Assembly: GCF_900111765.1 (NCBI RefSeq)
Contig: NZ_FOIB01000008.1
Coordinates: forward strand, 248,001 to 312,000
DNA length: 64,000 nt
Source: Myxococcus fulvus
Lineage (GTDB): Bacteria > Myxococcota > Myxococcia > Myxococcales > Myxococcaceae
Direction of reading: 5' to 3'
The notes beneath the pieces were generated by a model, which ran no database searches, was not told the origin of the DNA, and worked only from the letters and a program-made list of their open reading frames with translations. Position 1 is the first letter of the stretch. Each line of letters opens with the position of its first letter. Made by a program: the position numbers and the translations under genes. This document shows positions 54,398 to 63,860 of the stretch, piece by piece.

Positions 54398-54694
54398 ATG
54401 CAGGCTGGAAGGTTCGTCAGCGGTGCGTTGCTTGCGGTGGGGTTGATGCTGGCGGGTTGTGGTGGTCCCCTGGAGGAAGACCTCGGGAAGCAGGAGTCCA
54501 CGTCACGTGAGGGCCTGGTTCCCGACTGCAGCCTCACGTCGGCGGGGACTGTCTATTACACCTCCGCGACGCGTCTGCGCATCGTGGGCTACCGGGGATG
54601 TGGTTGTGGCTCCTGGACGAGCTGGGGGACGATCTCCACGTACTCCCAGCCCACGAATGCCTGCATTCCGCCGGTCGGCATTCCGGAAGACTGA
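54398..54694 (+). CDS. Small cysteine-rich lipoprotein (second of three)
   Basis: 98 residues from ATG 54398 (CTGGAGG upstream). The lipobox LAGC gives Cys21, followed by GGPLEEDLG. The mature part of about 78 residues has four cysteines, including the close pair CGCG (in YRGCGCGSWTSWG), and aromatic residues. This suggests a compact disulfide-held domain on the cell surface. It shares the CGGPxL start of the mature protein with the next gene, so the two probably arose by duplication of a signal module. Confidence 0.75.
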   Translation: MQAGRFVSGALLAVGLMLAGCGGPLEEDLGKQESTSREGLVPDCSLTSAGTVYYTSATRLRIVGYRGCGCGSWTSWGTISTYSQPTNACIPPVGIPED

Positions 54695-54716
54695 GGACGT
54701 GCGTGTGAGTCGAAGG

Positions 54717-54747
54717 CGGCCCGTCCAGTGATTTCCTGGGCGGGCCG
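54717..54747 (+). terminator. Hairpin terminator between the second and third lipoprotein genes
   Basis: CGGCCCGTCCAG and CTGGGCGGGCCG pair with one mismatch around a 7-base loop and are followed by TTGTCGTGTT. It would stop most transcripts before the third gene. Confidence 0.6.
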
Positions 54748-54786
54748 TTGTCGTGTTGCTCAACCCGAAGCGTGTTGGAGAGACGA

Positions 54787-55041
54787 ATGAAGGCGAGCGT
54801 CATCTGGGGTGGACTGTTGTCGCTGGGGTTGCTCGTGGGCTGTGGTGGGCCGGAGCTGGACGTCCAGGCCCCCGACGTGGAGACCGCGAGTTCGACGGAG
54901 GAGTTGTTCCCGGACTGTCAGGGCTATTGGGGGATGGGGTGCCCCAGGCCGTACATGGAGGTCCAGTGTGACAACTCCAGCACGGGCCTGCCTGGCTTCT
55001 GCATCTGTCAGCCGGATACGCTCGTGTTCGATTGTCTCTGA
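54787..55041 (+). CDS. Small cysteine-rich lipoprotein (third of three)
   Basis: 84 residues from ATG 54787. The lipobox LVGC gives Cys20, with mature start CGGPELDVQ. Six more cysteines lie in the last 45 residues (PDCQGYWGMGC, VQCDN, FCICQ, FDCL), a density that suggests three disulfides. Its last 34 bases overlap, on the other strand, the end of the terpene synthase gene. No family recognised. Confidence 0.72.
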   Translation: MKASVIWGGLLSLGLLVGCGGPELDVQAPDVETASSTEELFPDCQGYWGMGCPRPYMEVQCDNSSTGLPGFCICQPDTLVFDCL

Positions 55042-57050
55042 GCGCGTGACGGGGTGTCAGCGGGCGCGAGCAGGACGCCGTTGTCATCGGGGTCCTGCTC
55101 CGCGTGGTGCAATGCATAGCGCTGGGTGTCGACATTCGCCCATTCGTTGTAGCCGTGGATCCAATCGCGCAGCCCCGAGATGAAGCCCCGGAGTTGTTGG
55201 CTTGCCCCATGCTCCAGCCGGCTCGCTCGCTGCTGGAACATGAGTATCTCCTCTTGGACCCGTCGAGCGGTGAAGTCGACGCCCTCCTGGAGGGGATGGC
55301 CTCGGGCCACATGGAGGCTGACCATGTTCCGGACCTGGCTTGGGTGCAATGTCTCCACGGCCATGCTGTGGATGTCATTGTTCCAGATGACGATGTTGAT
55401 GGTGTGGTGGAGCAGCCGCTGGACGTCGAACTGGTGGTACTCGTCGGCGGGGACCTTTCCCGCGTTCGCCGCGTCGCACAGGGTGAGGCAGGGCAGTACG
55501 CCGCCGACGTAGCGGCGAAGGGCCTCATAAGAAGGGTAGGCCAGGGGCTCCTTCATGAGGTTGCACAGAATCTGGAGCCCGGCGGCAGAGCCCCACAGCC
55601 GAATTCCCTGGGCAAAGCGCTCGAAGTGCTCTGGGTCGAGCCGCGCCCGCATTCGCTGGCAGATGTCCAGGAACGCAGCCTCTCCGAAGCGAGGTGTCGC
55701 GGTCGTGTGGTTGAAATCGATGACGTCCAGAATCGCAGTGAGATTGGGGAGGGTCTCCTGGGTGACCGCGTCCACCCTGTCCACGAAGAGGTCGTCCACG
55801 ATGAAGTACCAGAGAACGAAGTCCGTGAAGAGCTGAACCAGCTCGCGGTCCGCATGCGGATAGCAGCGGGCCATGAGCCACCCGTACTTCCCGCGGGCGT
55901 GCCGGGCCAGGTGCTTCTCGGAGAGGATGAGCCCCTGTGCTCGAGCCCAGCGCAGCGACTCCTGCTCGACGCCCTCGGCGAAGGGGGCGCATGCGCCTGA
56001 CCACGGAAAGGTGAAGGTGGGGTACCGGATGTGCTCCAGTGACGAAGCGCGACTTTCGAACACGCCGTCGCCCCTCGTGTCCTGGGCTGCGTACTTCGAC
56101 GAGTAGCGCTGGGTGAACATGTCTCCCCAGTCCTGATACCCGCTCATCCATTCCCTCAGTCCGTTGATGAAGGTGCGAAGCTCCTTGCGCCCTGTGCGCT
56201 CCAGGGGCGCGGCCTCTGCCTGGAAGGCGTGGATCTCCTCGTGGATTCTCCGCGCGGTGTAGTCGAGGCCCTCCTGGAGGGAGTGGCCCTGGGCCGCGTG
56301 GATCAAGGCCATGTTGCGGCGCTGGTCGGGCTCGTGTGCCTCGGTGTGGATGCTGTGCAGGTCATTGCCCCAGGCCGCGATGTTGTTGACGTGGACGCGC
56401 AAGCGCTCCAGGGCGGGGTGGTAGTACTCCTCGGGCGTCAAGGGCGCCCCAGTGGCGGCGTCGATGAGGGCCATGGAGGGATTGACGCCGCCGGTGTGTC
56501 GTCGAATGGCGCGGTAGGGGCGCAGTGCGAGCGGCGTTCGGAGGACTTGCCCGACGATTTGCATCCCCGCGGAGCCCGCCCACATGCGCATGCCGTGGGC
56601 GAAGCGTGAGAAATGCTCGGGGGACAGGTGGTCCTTCAACCGTCGACAGATGTCTTGCAGGGCCTGCTCCCCGACGAGGGGCTCGGGGGCGCTCTCCCCG
56701 AGGTCGAGGACATCCAGGAACGCGGAGAGCTGCGACAGCGTGTTGGCGTTGAGCGGATCCACCCGGTCCACGAACAGGTCATCGACGATGAAGAGCCAGG
56801 CGGTGAAGTCCGTGATGGCTTGGAGCAGGGCGGGCGCTGCATGGGGAAAGCTGCGGGCGGCGAAGGCGGCATACCGCGCGCGCTCGCCCCGGGCCCGGTG
56901 CTCCGCCGTGGGGAACAGCCCGTGCTGGCTGGCCCAGGCGAGCATCGTCTCCTCCAGTTGCTCGACATCGGGCGCGCACGCACCCCGCCAGGGGAAGCGG
57001 ATGGCGGGAATCCGAACGTGTTCGAGCTCCGCGAAGAGGGGGACTCTCAT
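55008..57050 (-). CDS. Tandem two-domain class I terpene synthase
   Basis: 680 residues from ATG 57050 (GGAGG upstream). Two homologous terpene cyclase domains, about 1-330 and 338-665, each begin with an LEHxRxPxxxFPWxGACAP block. Both keep the aspartate motif DDLFVD (90-95; 419-424), the NSE triad (N229-D-x-x-S233-x-x-x-E237; N558, S562, E566), an upstream Arg pair and a downstream QRY motif. Geosmin synthase is also tandem, but its second half has an altered DDYYP-type motif, so this is not a standard geosmin synthase. The likely substrate is farnesyl or geranyl diphosphate. No P450, methyltransferase or prenyl synthase is adjacent. Confidence 0.88.
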   Translation of the reverse strand: MRVPLFAELEHVRIPAIRFPWRGACAPDVEQLEETMLAWASQHGLFPTAEHRARGERARYAAFAARSFPHAAPALLQAITDFTAWLFIVDDLFVDRVDPLNANTLSQLSAFLDVLDLGESAPEPLVGEQALQDICRRLKDHLSPEHFSRFAHGMRMWAGSAGMQIVGQVLRTPLALRPYRAIRRHTGGVNPSMALIDAATGAPLTPEEYYHPALERLRVHVNNIAAWGNDLHSIHTEAHEPDQRRNMALIHAAQGHSLQEGLDYTARRIHEEIHAFQAEAAPLERTGRKELRTFINGLREWMSGYQDWGDMFTQRYSSKYAAQDTRGDGVFESRASSLEHIRYPTFTFPWSGACAPFAEGVEQESLRWARAQGLILSEKHLARHARGKYGWLMARCYPHADRELVQLFTDFVLWYFIVDDLFVDRVDAVTQETLPNLTAILDVIDFNHTTATPRFGEAAFLDICQRMRARLDPEHFERFAQGIRLWGSAAGLQILCNLMKEPLAYPSYEALRRYVGGVLPCLTLCDAANAGKVPADEYHQFDVQRLLHHTINIVIWNNDIHSMAVETLHPSQVRNMVSLHVARGHPLQEGVDFTARRVQEEILMFQQRASRLEHGASQQLRGFISGLRDWIHGYNEWANVDTQRYALHHAEQDPDDNGVLLAPADTPSRAQRQSNTSVSG

Positions 57051-57083
57051 GGTGTTCCTCCAGCCGAAGTGTGGTGAGGCGCC

Positions 57084-57113
57084 ATTCTGTCCGCAAGCTG
57101 TCATGTGTTTCAA
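57084..57113 (-). promoter_or_regulatory. Promoter of the terpene synthase gene
   Basis: On the minus strand TTGAAA, 18 bases, CAGAAT; a start near 57077 gives a 27-base leader carrying the GGAGG site. Confidence 0.5.
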
Positions 57114-57209
57114 AGCGTGGATTCGAATCGTGCGGGATGGATGTCTTTGCGCTGCGGGCCGGGCGCATCCCCGCAGCGGAGCGCGCGCGGCTCCGCTATC
57201 GTGAGACCC

Positions 57210-57623
57210 ATGAAGACCCTGACCGAGTACCTGTGGTTCGAAACGAAGCAGCGCCGGGAGCTGGTGCGCCTGACGGACACCGTGGCCTCGCTGGTGCGCA
57301 AGAGTGGCATCCAGGAGGGGATGGTGCTGGTCTCCGCCATGCACATCACGGCGGGGGTCTTCGTCAATGATGACGAGTCCGGACTGCACGAGGACATCTG
57401 GGAGTGGCTCCAGAAGCTCGCGCCCTTCGGTCCGGACTATCGCCACCATGGGACGGGTGAGGACAATGGTGACGCGCACCTCAAGTCCATGCTCGTCCAC
57501 CACCAGGTCATCATCCCTGTCACCGCGGGGAAGCTGGACCTGGGCCCCTGGCAGCAGGTCTTCTACGCGGAGTTCGATGGCCAGCGGCGCAAGCGCGTCG
57601 TCGTCAAGGTGATGGGCGAGTAG
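57210..57623 (+). CDS. YjbQ/UPF0047 family protein
   Basis: 137 residues from ATG 57210. Family blocks: [64 protein letters not shown]. The trimeric family has weak thiamin-phosphate synthase activity in some members; its true role is unsettled. It diverges from the terpene synthase gene across 159 bases. Confidence 0.9.
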   Translation: MKTLTEYLWFETKQRRELVRLTDTVASLVRKSGIQEGMVLVSAMHITAGVFVNDDESGLHEDIWEWLQKLAPFGPDYRHHGTGEDNGDAHLKSMLVHHQVIIPVTAGKLDLGPWQQVFYAEFDGQRRKRVVVKVMGE

Positions 57624-57792
57624 GGAAGGGTCTTTCCGTCGGAGCCGATTGATGACAAACACACTTGCGAGTGTGGACTGATCTACTTCCGCGCCGCATG
57701 GGCCGCCGTCGGGTCGGGCCAAACGCAAGCCATCCGGCACTTGATGCCGACGTGGGACTGGGCCGGTGCGCGTCAGGTTACATTGCACGCCC

Positions 57793-59466
57793 ATGGATTC
57801 CGCGACGTCCAAGCCCTTTGGGCGCTATTCGTTGGTGTCGAGATTGGGCAAGGGGGGAATGGCCGAGGCGTGGCGTGCGCACCTGGTGGGCGAGGCTGGC
57901 GTGACGAGGCCCGTGCTCATCAAGAAGGTGCTGCCCGAGTATTCGCAGGACGAGCGCTTCATCCAGATGTTCGTCAGCGAGGCCCGCATCTCCGCTTCTC
58001 TCTCTCATGGCAACATCGCTCAGGTCTTCGACTTCGGTCGAATCGATGGAGAGCACTTCCTGGCCATGGAGCTGGTGGATGGTCAGCCTCTCGACCGGGT
58101 GCTCAAGCGCGCGCGCCAGCATGGCTTGACATCCATTCCCATCGCCCAGGCGGTCTTCGTCGCGCTGGAGGTCTGCCGGGGATTGCATTACGCGCACACC
58201 CGCGTGGACAGCGGGGGCGTCTGCCTGGAGCTCGTGCACCGGGACATCACTCCCGAGAACATCCTGGTCAGCTACGAAGGGCAGGTGAAGATCGTCGACT
58301 TCGGCATCGCCAAGGCGCGCGAGCTACGAGGTTTCAACACGGAGCCCGGCGTCGTGAAGGGCAAGTATCTCTTCTTCTCCCCTGAGCAGGCGCGAGGCGA
58401 GGAGGTCGACGCGCGGACGGACATCTGGGCCACGGGCGTCGTGCTCTATCAATTGCTGTGCGGGCGGTTGCCAATCGAGGGGCCCGCCTACGTCGTCATG
58501 CACCAGCTCCAGGAGGGACGGTTCCCCTCGCCGCGCACCCTTCGGCCCGAGTTGCCGCTGGAACTGGAGCAGATTCTCCAGAAGGCATTGGCCGTGAAGC
58601 GCGAGGAGCGCTTCGTGTCCGCCCAGGCCTTCGCGGAGGAACTCTCGGGATTCCTCTACGCGACCACGCCTCGGTTCTCGCCCCTGTCCGTGGCAGGGCT
58701 CGTCCAGACGCTGTTCGCCCCCGAACTGCGTGAGTCCGGACGCGAGCCACAGGTGCCGCCCGGGTTCGATGATGCGCTGCCGCGTGAGCACGAACATCGT
58801 GTCATCGACACGGCGAGGGAACCCGCGACGACATCGGCCCCGGAGCCGCGAGGACGTCGCGAGCTGTCCGGCTGGGGGGCTCGTGCCGCCGTGACCTGCG
58901 TGGTCGTCAGCGGACTCGGGCTCGCGGGCTGGAGCCTGTTCGAACGAGCGCCGGAGCCCACGGCGGTGACACCGACGGCGCCCATCCGTGGCGTGGAGGC
59001 GCACTCCGTCAAGCCCGCGGCCACCCAGGCTCCCGTCACGGCGGCGCCCGAGGTGCCGGTCCCTGCTGTCGCCGAGGTGGCCGTGGAGCCGGAGGGCGAG
59101 TACTTGAACCTCATCAAGCAGGCCAAGAGCGCCACGGTGGGCGGACGGCACAAGACTGCGGCCGCGAGCTACCGCAAGGCGATGGACCTCAATCCCGACT
59201 CCACGGAGGCCAAGGCCGGGCTGGGCATCGCCCTGGTGAACGGCTTCGAGTCCGAGTCCGCCTTCCGCGAGGCCACCAGGCTGCTGGCGGACGTGGTCCG
59301 GGATGACGAGAAGAACGCGCGGGCCTGGCTGTCGCTCGGCATGGCGTACCAGTCCCTCGGCAAGAATGCCGAGGCGGCACGGGCCTACAGCCAGTACTTG
59401 AAGCTGGAGCCCTCGGGCCCGTCCGCCAACGAGGTCAGGGCGATGCTCAAGTCGCTGGGGAAGTGA
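57793..59466 (+). CDS. Membrane Ser/Thr protein kinase with TPR output domain
   Basis: 557 residues from ATG 57793. The kinase domain (10-280) has [11 protein letters not shown], catalytic Lys44 or 45, HRDITPEN (149-156), DFG (169-171) and [10 protein letters not shown] in place of APE. A transmembrane helix lies at about 368-388 ([19 protein letters not shown]). The outer part is a Pro/Ala linker and a C-terminal TPR unit of about 110 residues ([23 protein letters not shown]). It looks like an active kinase with an external protein-binding domain. Its last 20 bases overlap the convergent rluA-like gene. Confidence 0.92.
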   Translation: MDSATSKPFGRYSLVSRLGKGGMAEAWRAHLVGEAGVTRPVLIKKVLPEYSQDERFIQMFVSEARISASLSHGNIAQVFDFGRIDGEHFLAMELVDGQPLDRVLKRARQHGLTSIPIAQAVFVALEVCRGLHYAHTRVDSGGVCLELVHRDITPENILVSYEGQVKIVDFGIAKARELRGFNTEPGVVKGKYLFFSPEQARGEEVDARTDIWATGVVLYQLLCGRLPIEGPAYVVMHQLQEGRFPSPRTLRPELPLELEQILQKALAVKREERFVSAQAFAEELSGFLYATTPRFSPLSVAGLVQTLFAPELRESGREPQVPPGFDDALPREHEHRVIDTAREPATTSAPEPRGRRELSGWGARAAVTCVVVSGLGLAGWSLFERAPEPTAVTPTAPIRGVEAHSVKPAATQAPVTAAPEVPVPAVAEVAVEPEGEYLNLIKQAKSATVGGRHKTAAASYRKAMDLNPDSTEAKAGLGIALVNGFESESAFREATRLLADVVRDDEKNARAWLSLGMAYQSLGKNAEAARAYSQYLKLEPSGPSANEVRAMLKSLGK

Positions 59467-60421
59467 GGCTCGCGTCGCCGTGCTCGCCACGCGGCAGCGG
59501 CAATCCCAGCCGCTCCAGCTCCGCGCGCAGCTCCGGGGGCAGGGGACTCGTCACATGCAAGGGCTTCTTCGTCACCGGATGCGACAGCCCCAGCGCCCGC
59601 GCGTGCAGGAAGAAGCGCCCCAGCTCCGGCGCCTCGCGCCCGCCGTACAGCGTGTCTCCGACGATGGGCGCGCCGATGCCCGCCAGATGCGCGCGCACCT
59701 GATGCAACACGCCCGTGAGGATGCGCACCTCCACCACGCTGTGCTCTCCCGCACGCGACAGCACCCGGAAGCGCGACACCGCCTCGCGCGCGTCCTCCGC
59801 ACCGAACGGCGCGGGCTCCACCCGGTCCGGATGGCGCGGGTGGTGGCGCAGCGGCAGCTCGATGTCGCCCTCGTCCACCAGCGGCCCCGTCACCAGCGCC
59901 AGATAGCGCTTGTCCACCGCGCGCTCACCGAACGCCTCGCGCACCGTGTTCCAGGCCGCGCGCGTGCGCGCCGCCACCACCACGCCCGACGTCTCCACGT
60001 CCAGCCGGTGGCACAGCCCACCCTCACGCGGGTCCACCGACGCCTGCGCGCACTCGGGGTAGCGCGCCACGAGCGCGTTGGCCACCGTGCCCGTCTCCCC
60101 CGACTGCAGCGGATGCGAGGGCCGGCCCGCGGGCTTGTCCACGAACACCAGCTCCGCGTCCTCGTGCAGCACCGTGAGCGAGAGGTCCTGGTCCGGCACC
60201 GCCTCGCGCGTCTCCTCCTCGAGGACGACGGCCACGGTCTGGCCCTCCACCAGCGTCAGGCCCTTCTTCGCCGCGCGGCCGTTCACCTTTACCGCGCCGG
60301 ACTCGAAGAGCCGCTTGAGGCGGGCGCGCGACAGGCTCAGCGCCTCGCCCACGAAGAGGTCCACTCGCTGGCCCGCCTTGTCGGCGGCCACCGTGAAGGT
60401 GTGAAGCTGGGAGGTGCTCAC
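59447..60421 (-). CDS. RluA-family pseudouridine synthase
   Basis: 324 residues from GTG 60421, which overlaps the kinase stop as GTGA. An S4-like RNA-binding domain (about 15-65, [22 protein letters not shown]) precedes the catalytic domain, with Asp in [12 protein letters not shown] and the LLTGRxHQxR-type motif as [13 protein letters not shown], and [13 protein letters not shown]. It isomerises uridines in rRNA or tRNA; RluC/RluD-like, exact target unknown. Coupling to a protein kinase gene is unusual. Confidence 0.92.
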   Translation of the reverse strand: MSTSQLHTFTVAADKAGQRVDLFVGEALSLSRARLKRLFESGAVKVNGRAAKKGLTLVEGQTVAVVLEEETREAVPDQDLSLTVLHEDAELVFVDKPAGRPSHPLQSGETGTVANALVARYPECAQASVDPREGGLCHRLDVETSGVVVAARTRAAWNTVREAFGERAVDKRYLALVTGPLVDEGDIELPLRHHPRHPDRVEPAPFGAEDAREAVSRFRVLSRAGEHSVVEVRILTGVLHQVRAHLAGIGAPIVGDTLYGGREAPELGRFFLHARALGLSHPVTKKPLHVTSPLPPELRAELERLGLPLPRGEHGDASLTSPAT

Positions 60422-61545
60422 TCGGAAAGTGCCTCGTAGACTTCCTCGGCCGTCTGGAACCGGTCGTCCGGCTCCTTGCGGATGAGGCGGTGGGCCACCC
60501 GCGCGAACTGCGGGTCCCCATGAAGGTTCAACGCCAATACGGGCGGAGGCTCCGTCTCCAACACCTGCCGCCACAACTCGTGCGGCGTCTTCGCGTCGAA
60601 GGGGGGCCGCCCGCTCAGCAGCTCATAGAGGATGACGCCCAGGCTGTACAGGTCCGAGCGTCCATCCAGCGGCTCTCCCAGAATCTGCTCCGGCGCCATG
60701 TAGCGGTACGTGCCCACCATCTTGCCGACTTCCGTGATCGCCACGTCGTCCGCGAGGAACTTCGCCAGGCCGAAGTCCATCAGCCGCACCTGCCGGTCCT
60801 CGTCCACCATGACGTTGGAGGGCTTGAGGTCGCGGTGCACCAGCCCGTGCCCGTGGATGTACGCCAGCGCCTCGCACAGCTGCAGCATGGTGTCCTTCAG
60901 CCGCCCCATGCGCTCGGGCCGGTTGAGGTCCTCCTCGCGCGGCGCCCGGCCGTCATCCGCCAGCTTGCGGGGCGCGGGTGCGGGGACGTCGAACCCCTCC
61001 AGCGAGTCATCCGAGTCCAGCGCGTCCTGGTTGTCCTCCGCGCCGTAGCTGCGCAAATCCTCGCTCGGGGGCTCCTCGTTGAAGGCGTCCATGCTGAACA
61101 GGCCGTCCTGCCCAGAGCGCGAGTCCCCCGGCACATCCAGGTCCGAGTCGCTGCCCACCCCGAAGTCGTCGTCCGCCGTGCGCCGCACGGACAACAGGCT
61201 CCGGGGCGCGCTGGAGCTGCTGGGCGACAGGAGGTCATCCCCGCGAATCTCCAGGTAGTGGCGCAGCGTGAGCCCCTCGATGAGCTCCATGGCCAGGTAG
61301 GGCCAGCCCTGGTGGACCCCCGCCTCGAAGACCTTCACCACGTTGGGGTGGGACAGGTCCGCCAGCGTCTCGAATTCGCGCGCGAGCCGCCGCGCCGCGC
61401 GCTCGTCCAGCGTCGGGCCGGCCGAGAGCAGCTTCAGGGCGACTTCGTCGTTGCTGCGGCGGTCCAGGGCCCGGTACACGGTGCCAGCCCCGCCGCTGCC
61501 GAGCGTCTCCAGGACGCGGTAGGGACCGATGAGCTTCGGGGGCAT
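60418..61545 (-). CDS. Soluble Ser/Thr protein kinase with a large acidic insert
   Basis: 375 residues from ATG 61545. Gly loop [12 protein letters not shown], catalytic Lys38, HRDLKPSN (237-244), DFG (257-259) and APE (284-286) are all intact. Between the hinge region ([17 protein letters not shown], ending at 102) and the helix before the catalytic loop ([20 protein letters not shown]) lies an insert of about 105 residues (104-208). It is rich in Ser, Asp and Glu and probably disordered. There is no membrane segment or sensory tail. It is divergent from the next kinase and coupled to the pseudouridine synthase gene. Confidence 0.92.
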   Translation of the reverse strand: MPPKLIGPYRVLETLGSGGAGTVYRALDRRSNDEVALKLLSAGPTLDERAARRLAREFETLADLSHPNVVKVFEAGVHQGWPYLAMELIEGLTLRHYLEIRGDDLLSPSSSSAPRSLLSVRRTADDDFGVGSDSDLDVPGDSRSGQDGLFSMDAFNEEPPSEDLRSYGAEDNQDALDSDDSLEGFDVPAPAPRKLADDGRAPREEDLNRPERMGRLKDTMLQLCEALAYIHGHGLVHRDLKPSNVMVDEDRQVRLMDFGLAKFLADDVAITEVGKMVGTYRYMAPEQILGEPLDGRSDLYSLGVILYELLSGRPPFDAKTPHELWRQVLETEPPPVLALNLHGDPQFARVAHRLIRKEPDDRFQTAEEVYEALSE

Positions 61546-61675
61546 GCGTGGCGTGGATCCTACGGAGCCGGTCGCGCCAGGGCAAACTCGTTGACGCTCG
61601 GCTGCATGGTCCTGGGCAGAACACTCGCGGGGGGATTTCACTTTTCCAGGAAAACCTGGGAGAACCTTCAGCCTC

Positions 61676-63757
61676 ATGCAAGTCGGGAAGTATCAACTCG
61701 TCCGAAAGCTTGCCTCGGGGGGCATGGCGGAGGTCTTCCTCGCGAAGGCCGCTGGCCCCATGGGGTTCGAGAAGACGCTCGTCTTGAAGCGCATCCTGCC
61801 GCACCTGGCGGAGGACCCGGCGTTCGTGGAGATGTTCCTGGGCGAGGCGCGGCTGGCCGCGCAGCTCGAGCACCCGAACATCGTCCAAATCTTCGACTTC
61901 GGCGAGGCGGACGGCAGCTACTTCCTGGCGATGGAGTTCATCGACGGGCCCACGCTGCGGCGGCTGGTGAAGCGCGCGCTGGAGCAGCCGTTGCCGCCGG
62001 TGGTGTGCGCGAAGCTGGTGGCGCAGGCGGCGGAAGGCCTGGCGTTCGCGCACGAGTTCAGTGACGCGGCGACGGGGGAGCCCTTGGGGCTCATCCATCG
62101 CGACGTGAGCCCGGACAACATCCTGGTGTCGCGGCAGGGCGCGGTGAAGGTGGTGGACTTCGGCGTGGCGAAGGTGGCGGGGCAGGGGCACCGCACGCAG
62201 ACGGGCGTGGTGAAGGGGAAGGTGGCGTACATGCCGCCGGAGCAGTTGCGCGCCAGTCCCCTGGACCGCCGCGTGGATGTGTATGCGCTGGGGGTGGTGC
62301 TGTACGAGCTGCTCACGGGCAAGCGCCCGTTCGAGACCACCACCGAGGCGAGCACGATGCAGGCCATCCTGTTCGAGCCCTTCGTGCCGGTGGAGGCGCG
62401 CAGGCCCGACGTGCCGGAGGCGCTGCGGAGGGTTCTCGAGCTGGCGTTGATGAAGGAGCGCGACGCGCGCTACCCGGACTGCCGCGCGCTCCAGTCGGAC
62501 CTGGAGCGCTATCTGTTGTCGTCGGGCGAGCCGGTGGGGGCGTACCAGCTCTCGCAGTTCGTGGCGAAGGTGACGGCGGAGGCCGGGGGCACGCCCGCGG
62601 CGGGAGTGGTGGCGCCGGCGGGCGTGACGCCGCCGAAGCCCGCGAGCTCGCCCCGGTCGATGTCCGCTCCCGTGGAGGAGCGGGCGGTGAAGACCACGCC
62701 GCTGCCGGTGGTGGACTCGACGTCACCGACGACGCCGATGCCGATGTCGGTGCGCGGAGTGATGGGCGGCGAGGCGGCGCAGGCCCGGCCTGTCTCGGCG
62801 GAGGCGCGTGAGAAGGGGAAGCGGGTGAGCGCGCGGCATGCGTTGCCGGCGCAGGCGGGGGTGGCGGGGCAGGTCCGTGGAGCGGATGACGGGTGGAAGG
62901 CCGCGTCGCTCGCGGGGGCCGCGGAGGTGGCCCAGGGCGCCGAGGCCGAGCGGGATGCGAATGACCGCGTGCGGACGGACGCGGGGGCGTCGGATGAGGA
63001 CCACATCTCCACGGGGGTGCAGGTCTCCGCGCCGATGGGCAAGGGGCGTGGGTGGTTGGTGGGAGTCATGGCGGCGGGGGCCGTGCTCGTGGTGGGTGGC
63101 GGCCTTGTGTTGGCCACGCGCGAGGAGTCTCCGAAGTTCGTGAACCCGCCGCCGCTGCCTGTCGCGACGAAGCGCGAGCCGGTGAAGGCACCGGGGCGAG
63201 AGGGCGTGGCCCAGGTTACGAAGTCACCCGAGGCGGCTCCGGTGGGGACTCCGCCCTCGGGCGCACAGGCTCCGGTCCCACAGCCCTCCGGAGAGCCGGC
63301 GGCGAATCCGGTGGAGGTCGCGAAGGGGAGTGGTGGGGCGGAGGCGAAGCCTTCCGTGGTGGAGCACGCGGGTGGGGCGAGCGCCGCGCGAGCTCCTGTT
63401 TCGCCCGTGCCGGCGGGACAGGATGCGTCGGCGCGTCAGGGGGCGGCGAGCCCCGTGGGACAGAAGCCCTCGCAGATTCCCGTGTTCGAAGCCAAGCAGG
63501 AGGCGAAGCCCACTGCCCGTGCGAAGCCTCCGGCGCGTGTGGGCAAGGGGACGCTGGAGTTCCGCGTCCGGCCCTATGCCGTCGTCACGCTGAATGACCA
63601 CGAGTTGGGGCCGACGCCGTTCGCCCCCAAGGAAGTCCCTGCGGGAAAGCACCGCATCAAGCTCCACAACCCAGACCTCCACAAGACACAACACGTCACC
63701 GTGGAGGTCGGGGCAGGGGAGACGAAGGTCATCAAGCACAACTTCGAGGCGGAATAG
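61676..63757 (+). CDS. Membrane Ser/Thr protein kinase with C-terminal PEGA domain
   Basis: 693 residues from ATG 61676 (GGGAGAA upstream). Kinase domain 5-285: [12 protein letters not shown], Lys38, HRDVSPDN (141-148), DFG (161-163) and PPEQ in place of APE. A long Ala/Pro/Val-rich linker with Thr-Pro repeats ([18 protein letters not shown]) could be autophosphorylated. A transmembrane helix is near 460-481, then a Pro-rich outer stalk and a PEGA domain at about 615-690 ([31 protein letters not shown]). PEGA domains are common in surface proteins of this group. It likely senses an envelope signal. Confidence 0.93.
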   Translation: MQVGKYQLVRKLASGGMAEVFLAKAAGPMGFEKTLVLKRILPHLAEDPAFVEMFLGEARLAAQLEHPNIVQIFDFGEADGSYFLAMEFIDGPTLRRLVKRALEQPLPPVVCAKLVAQAAEGLAFAHEFSDAATGEPLGLIHRDVSPDNILVSRQGAVKVVDFGVAKVAGQGHRTQTGVVKGKVAYMPPEQLRASPLDRRVDVYALGVVLYELLTGKRPFETTTEASTMQAILFEPFVPVEARRPDVPEALRRVLELALMKERDARYPDCRALQSDLERYLLSSGEPVGAYQLSQFVAKVTAEAGGTPAAGVVAPAGVTPPKPASSPRSMSAPVEERAVKTTPLPVVDSTSPTTPMPMSVRGVMGGEAAQARPVSAEAREKGKRVSARHALPAQAGVAGQVRGADDGWKAASLAGAAEVAQGAEAERDANDRVRTDAGASDEDHISTGVQVSAPMGKGRGWLVGVMAAGAVLVVGGGLVLATREESPKFVNPPPLPVATKREPVKAPGREGVAQVTKSPEAAPVGTPPSGAQAPVPQPSGEPAANPVEVAKGSGGAEAKPSVVEHAGGASAARAPVSPVPAGQDASARQGAASPVGQKPSQIPVFEAKQEAKPTARAKPPARVGKGTLEFRVRPYAVVTLNDHELGPTPFAPKEVPAGKHRIKLHNPDLHKTQHVTVEVGAGETKVIKHNFEAE

Positions 63758-63860
63758 ACTCACGTTGGCGCTGGGGTGGTCGTGCCTGAGATGATAGCGC
63801 TGCTCGCCCCAGCGTGGGACTGTGTCATTTCATGGAGTGCTCAGACGCTGAGCCCACGGT

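Noticed and set aside
55008-57050. Identification as geosmin synthase
   Set aside because: Tandem layout fits, but motif spelling (DDLFVD in both halves) does not match the geosmin enzyme's differing motifs.
61645-61659. TCCAGG-AAAA-CCTGG hairpin before the PEGA kinase start
   Set aside because: Only 5-6 bp and adjacent to, not covering, the ribosome site; too weak to call a riboregulator.
63769-63814. CGCTGGGG/CCCCAGCG inverted repeat between the last two genes
   Set aside because: A 30-base loop and no T-tract make an intrinsic terminator unlikely, though the convergent position is suggestive.
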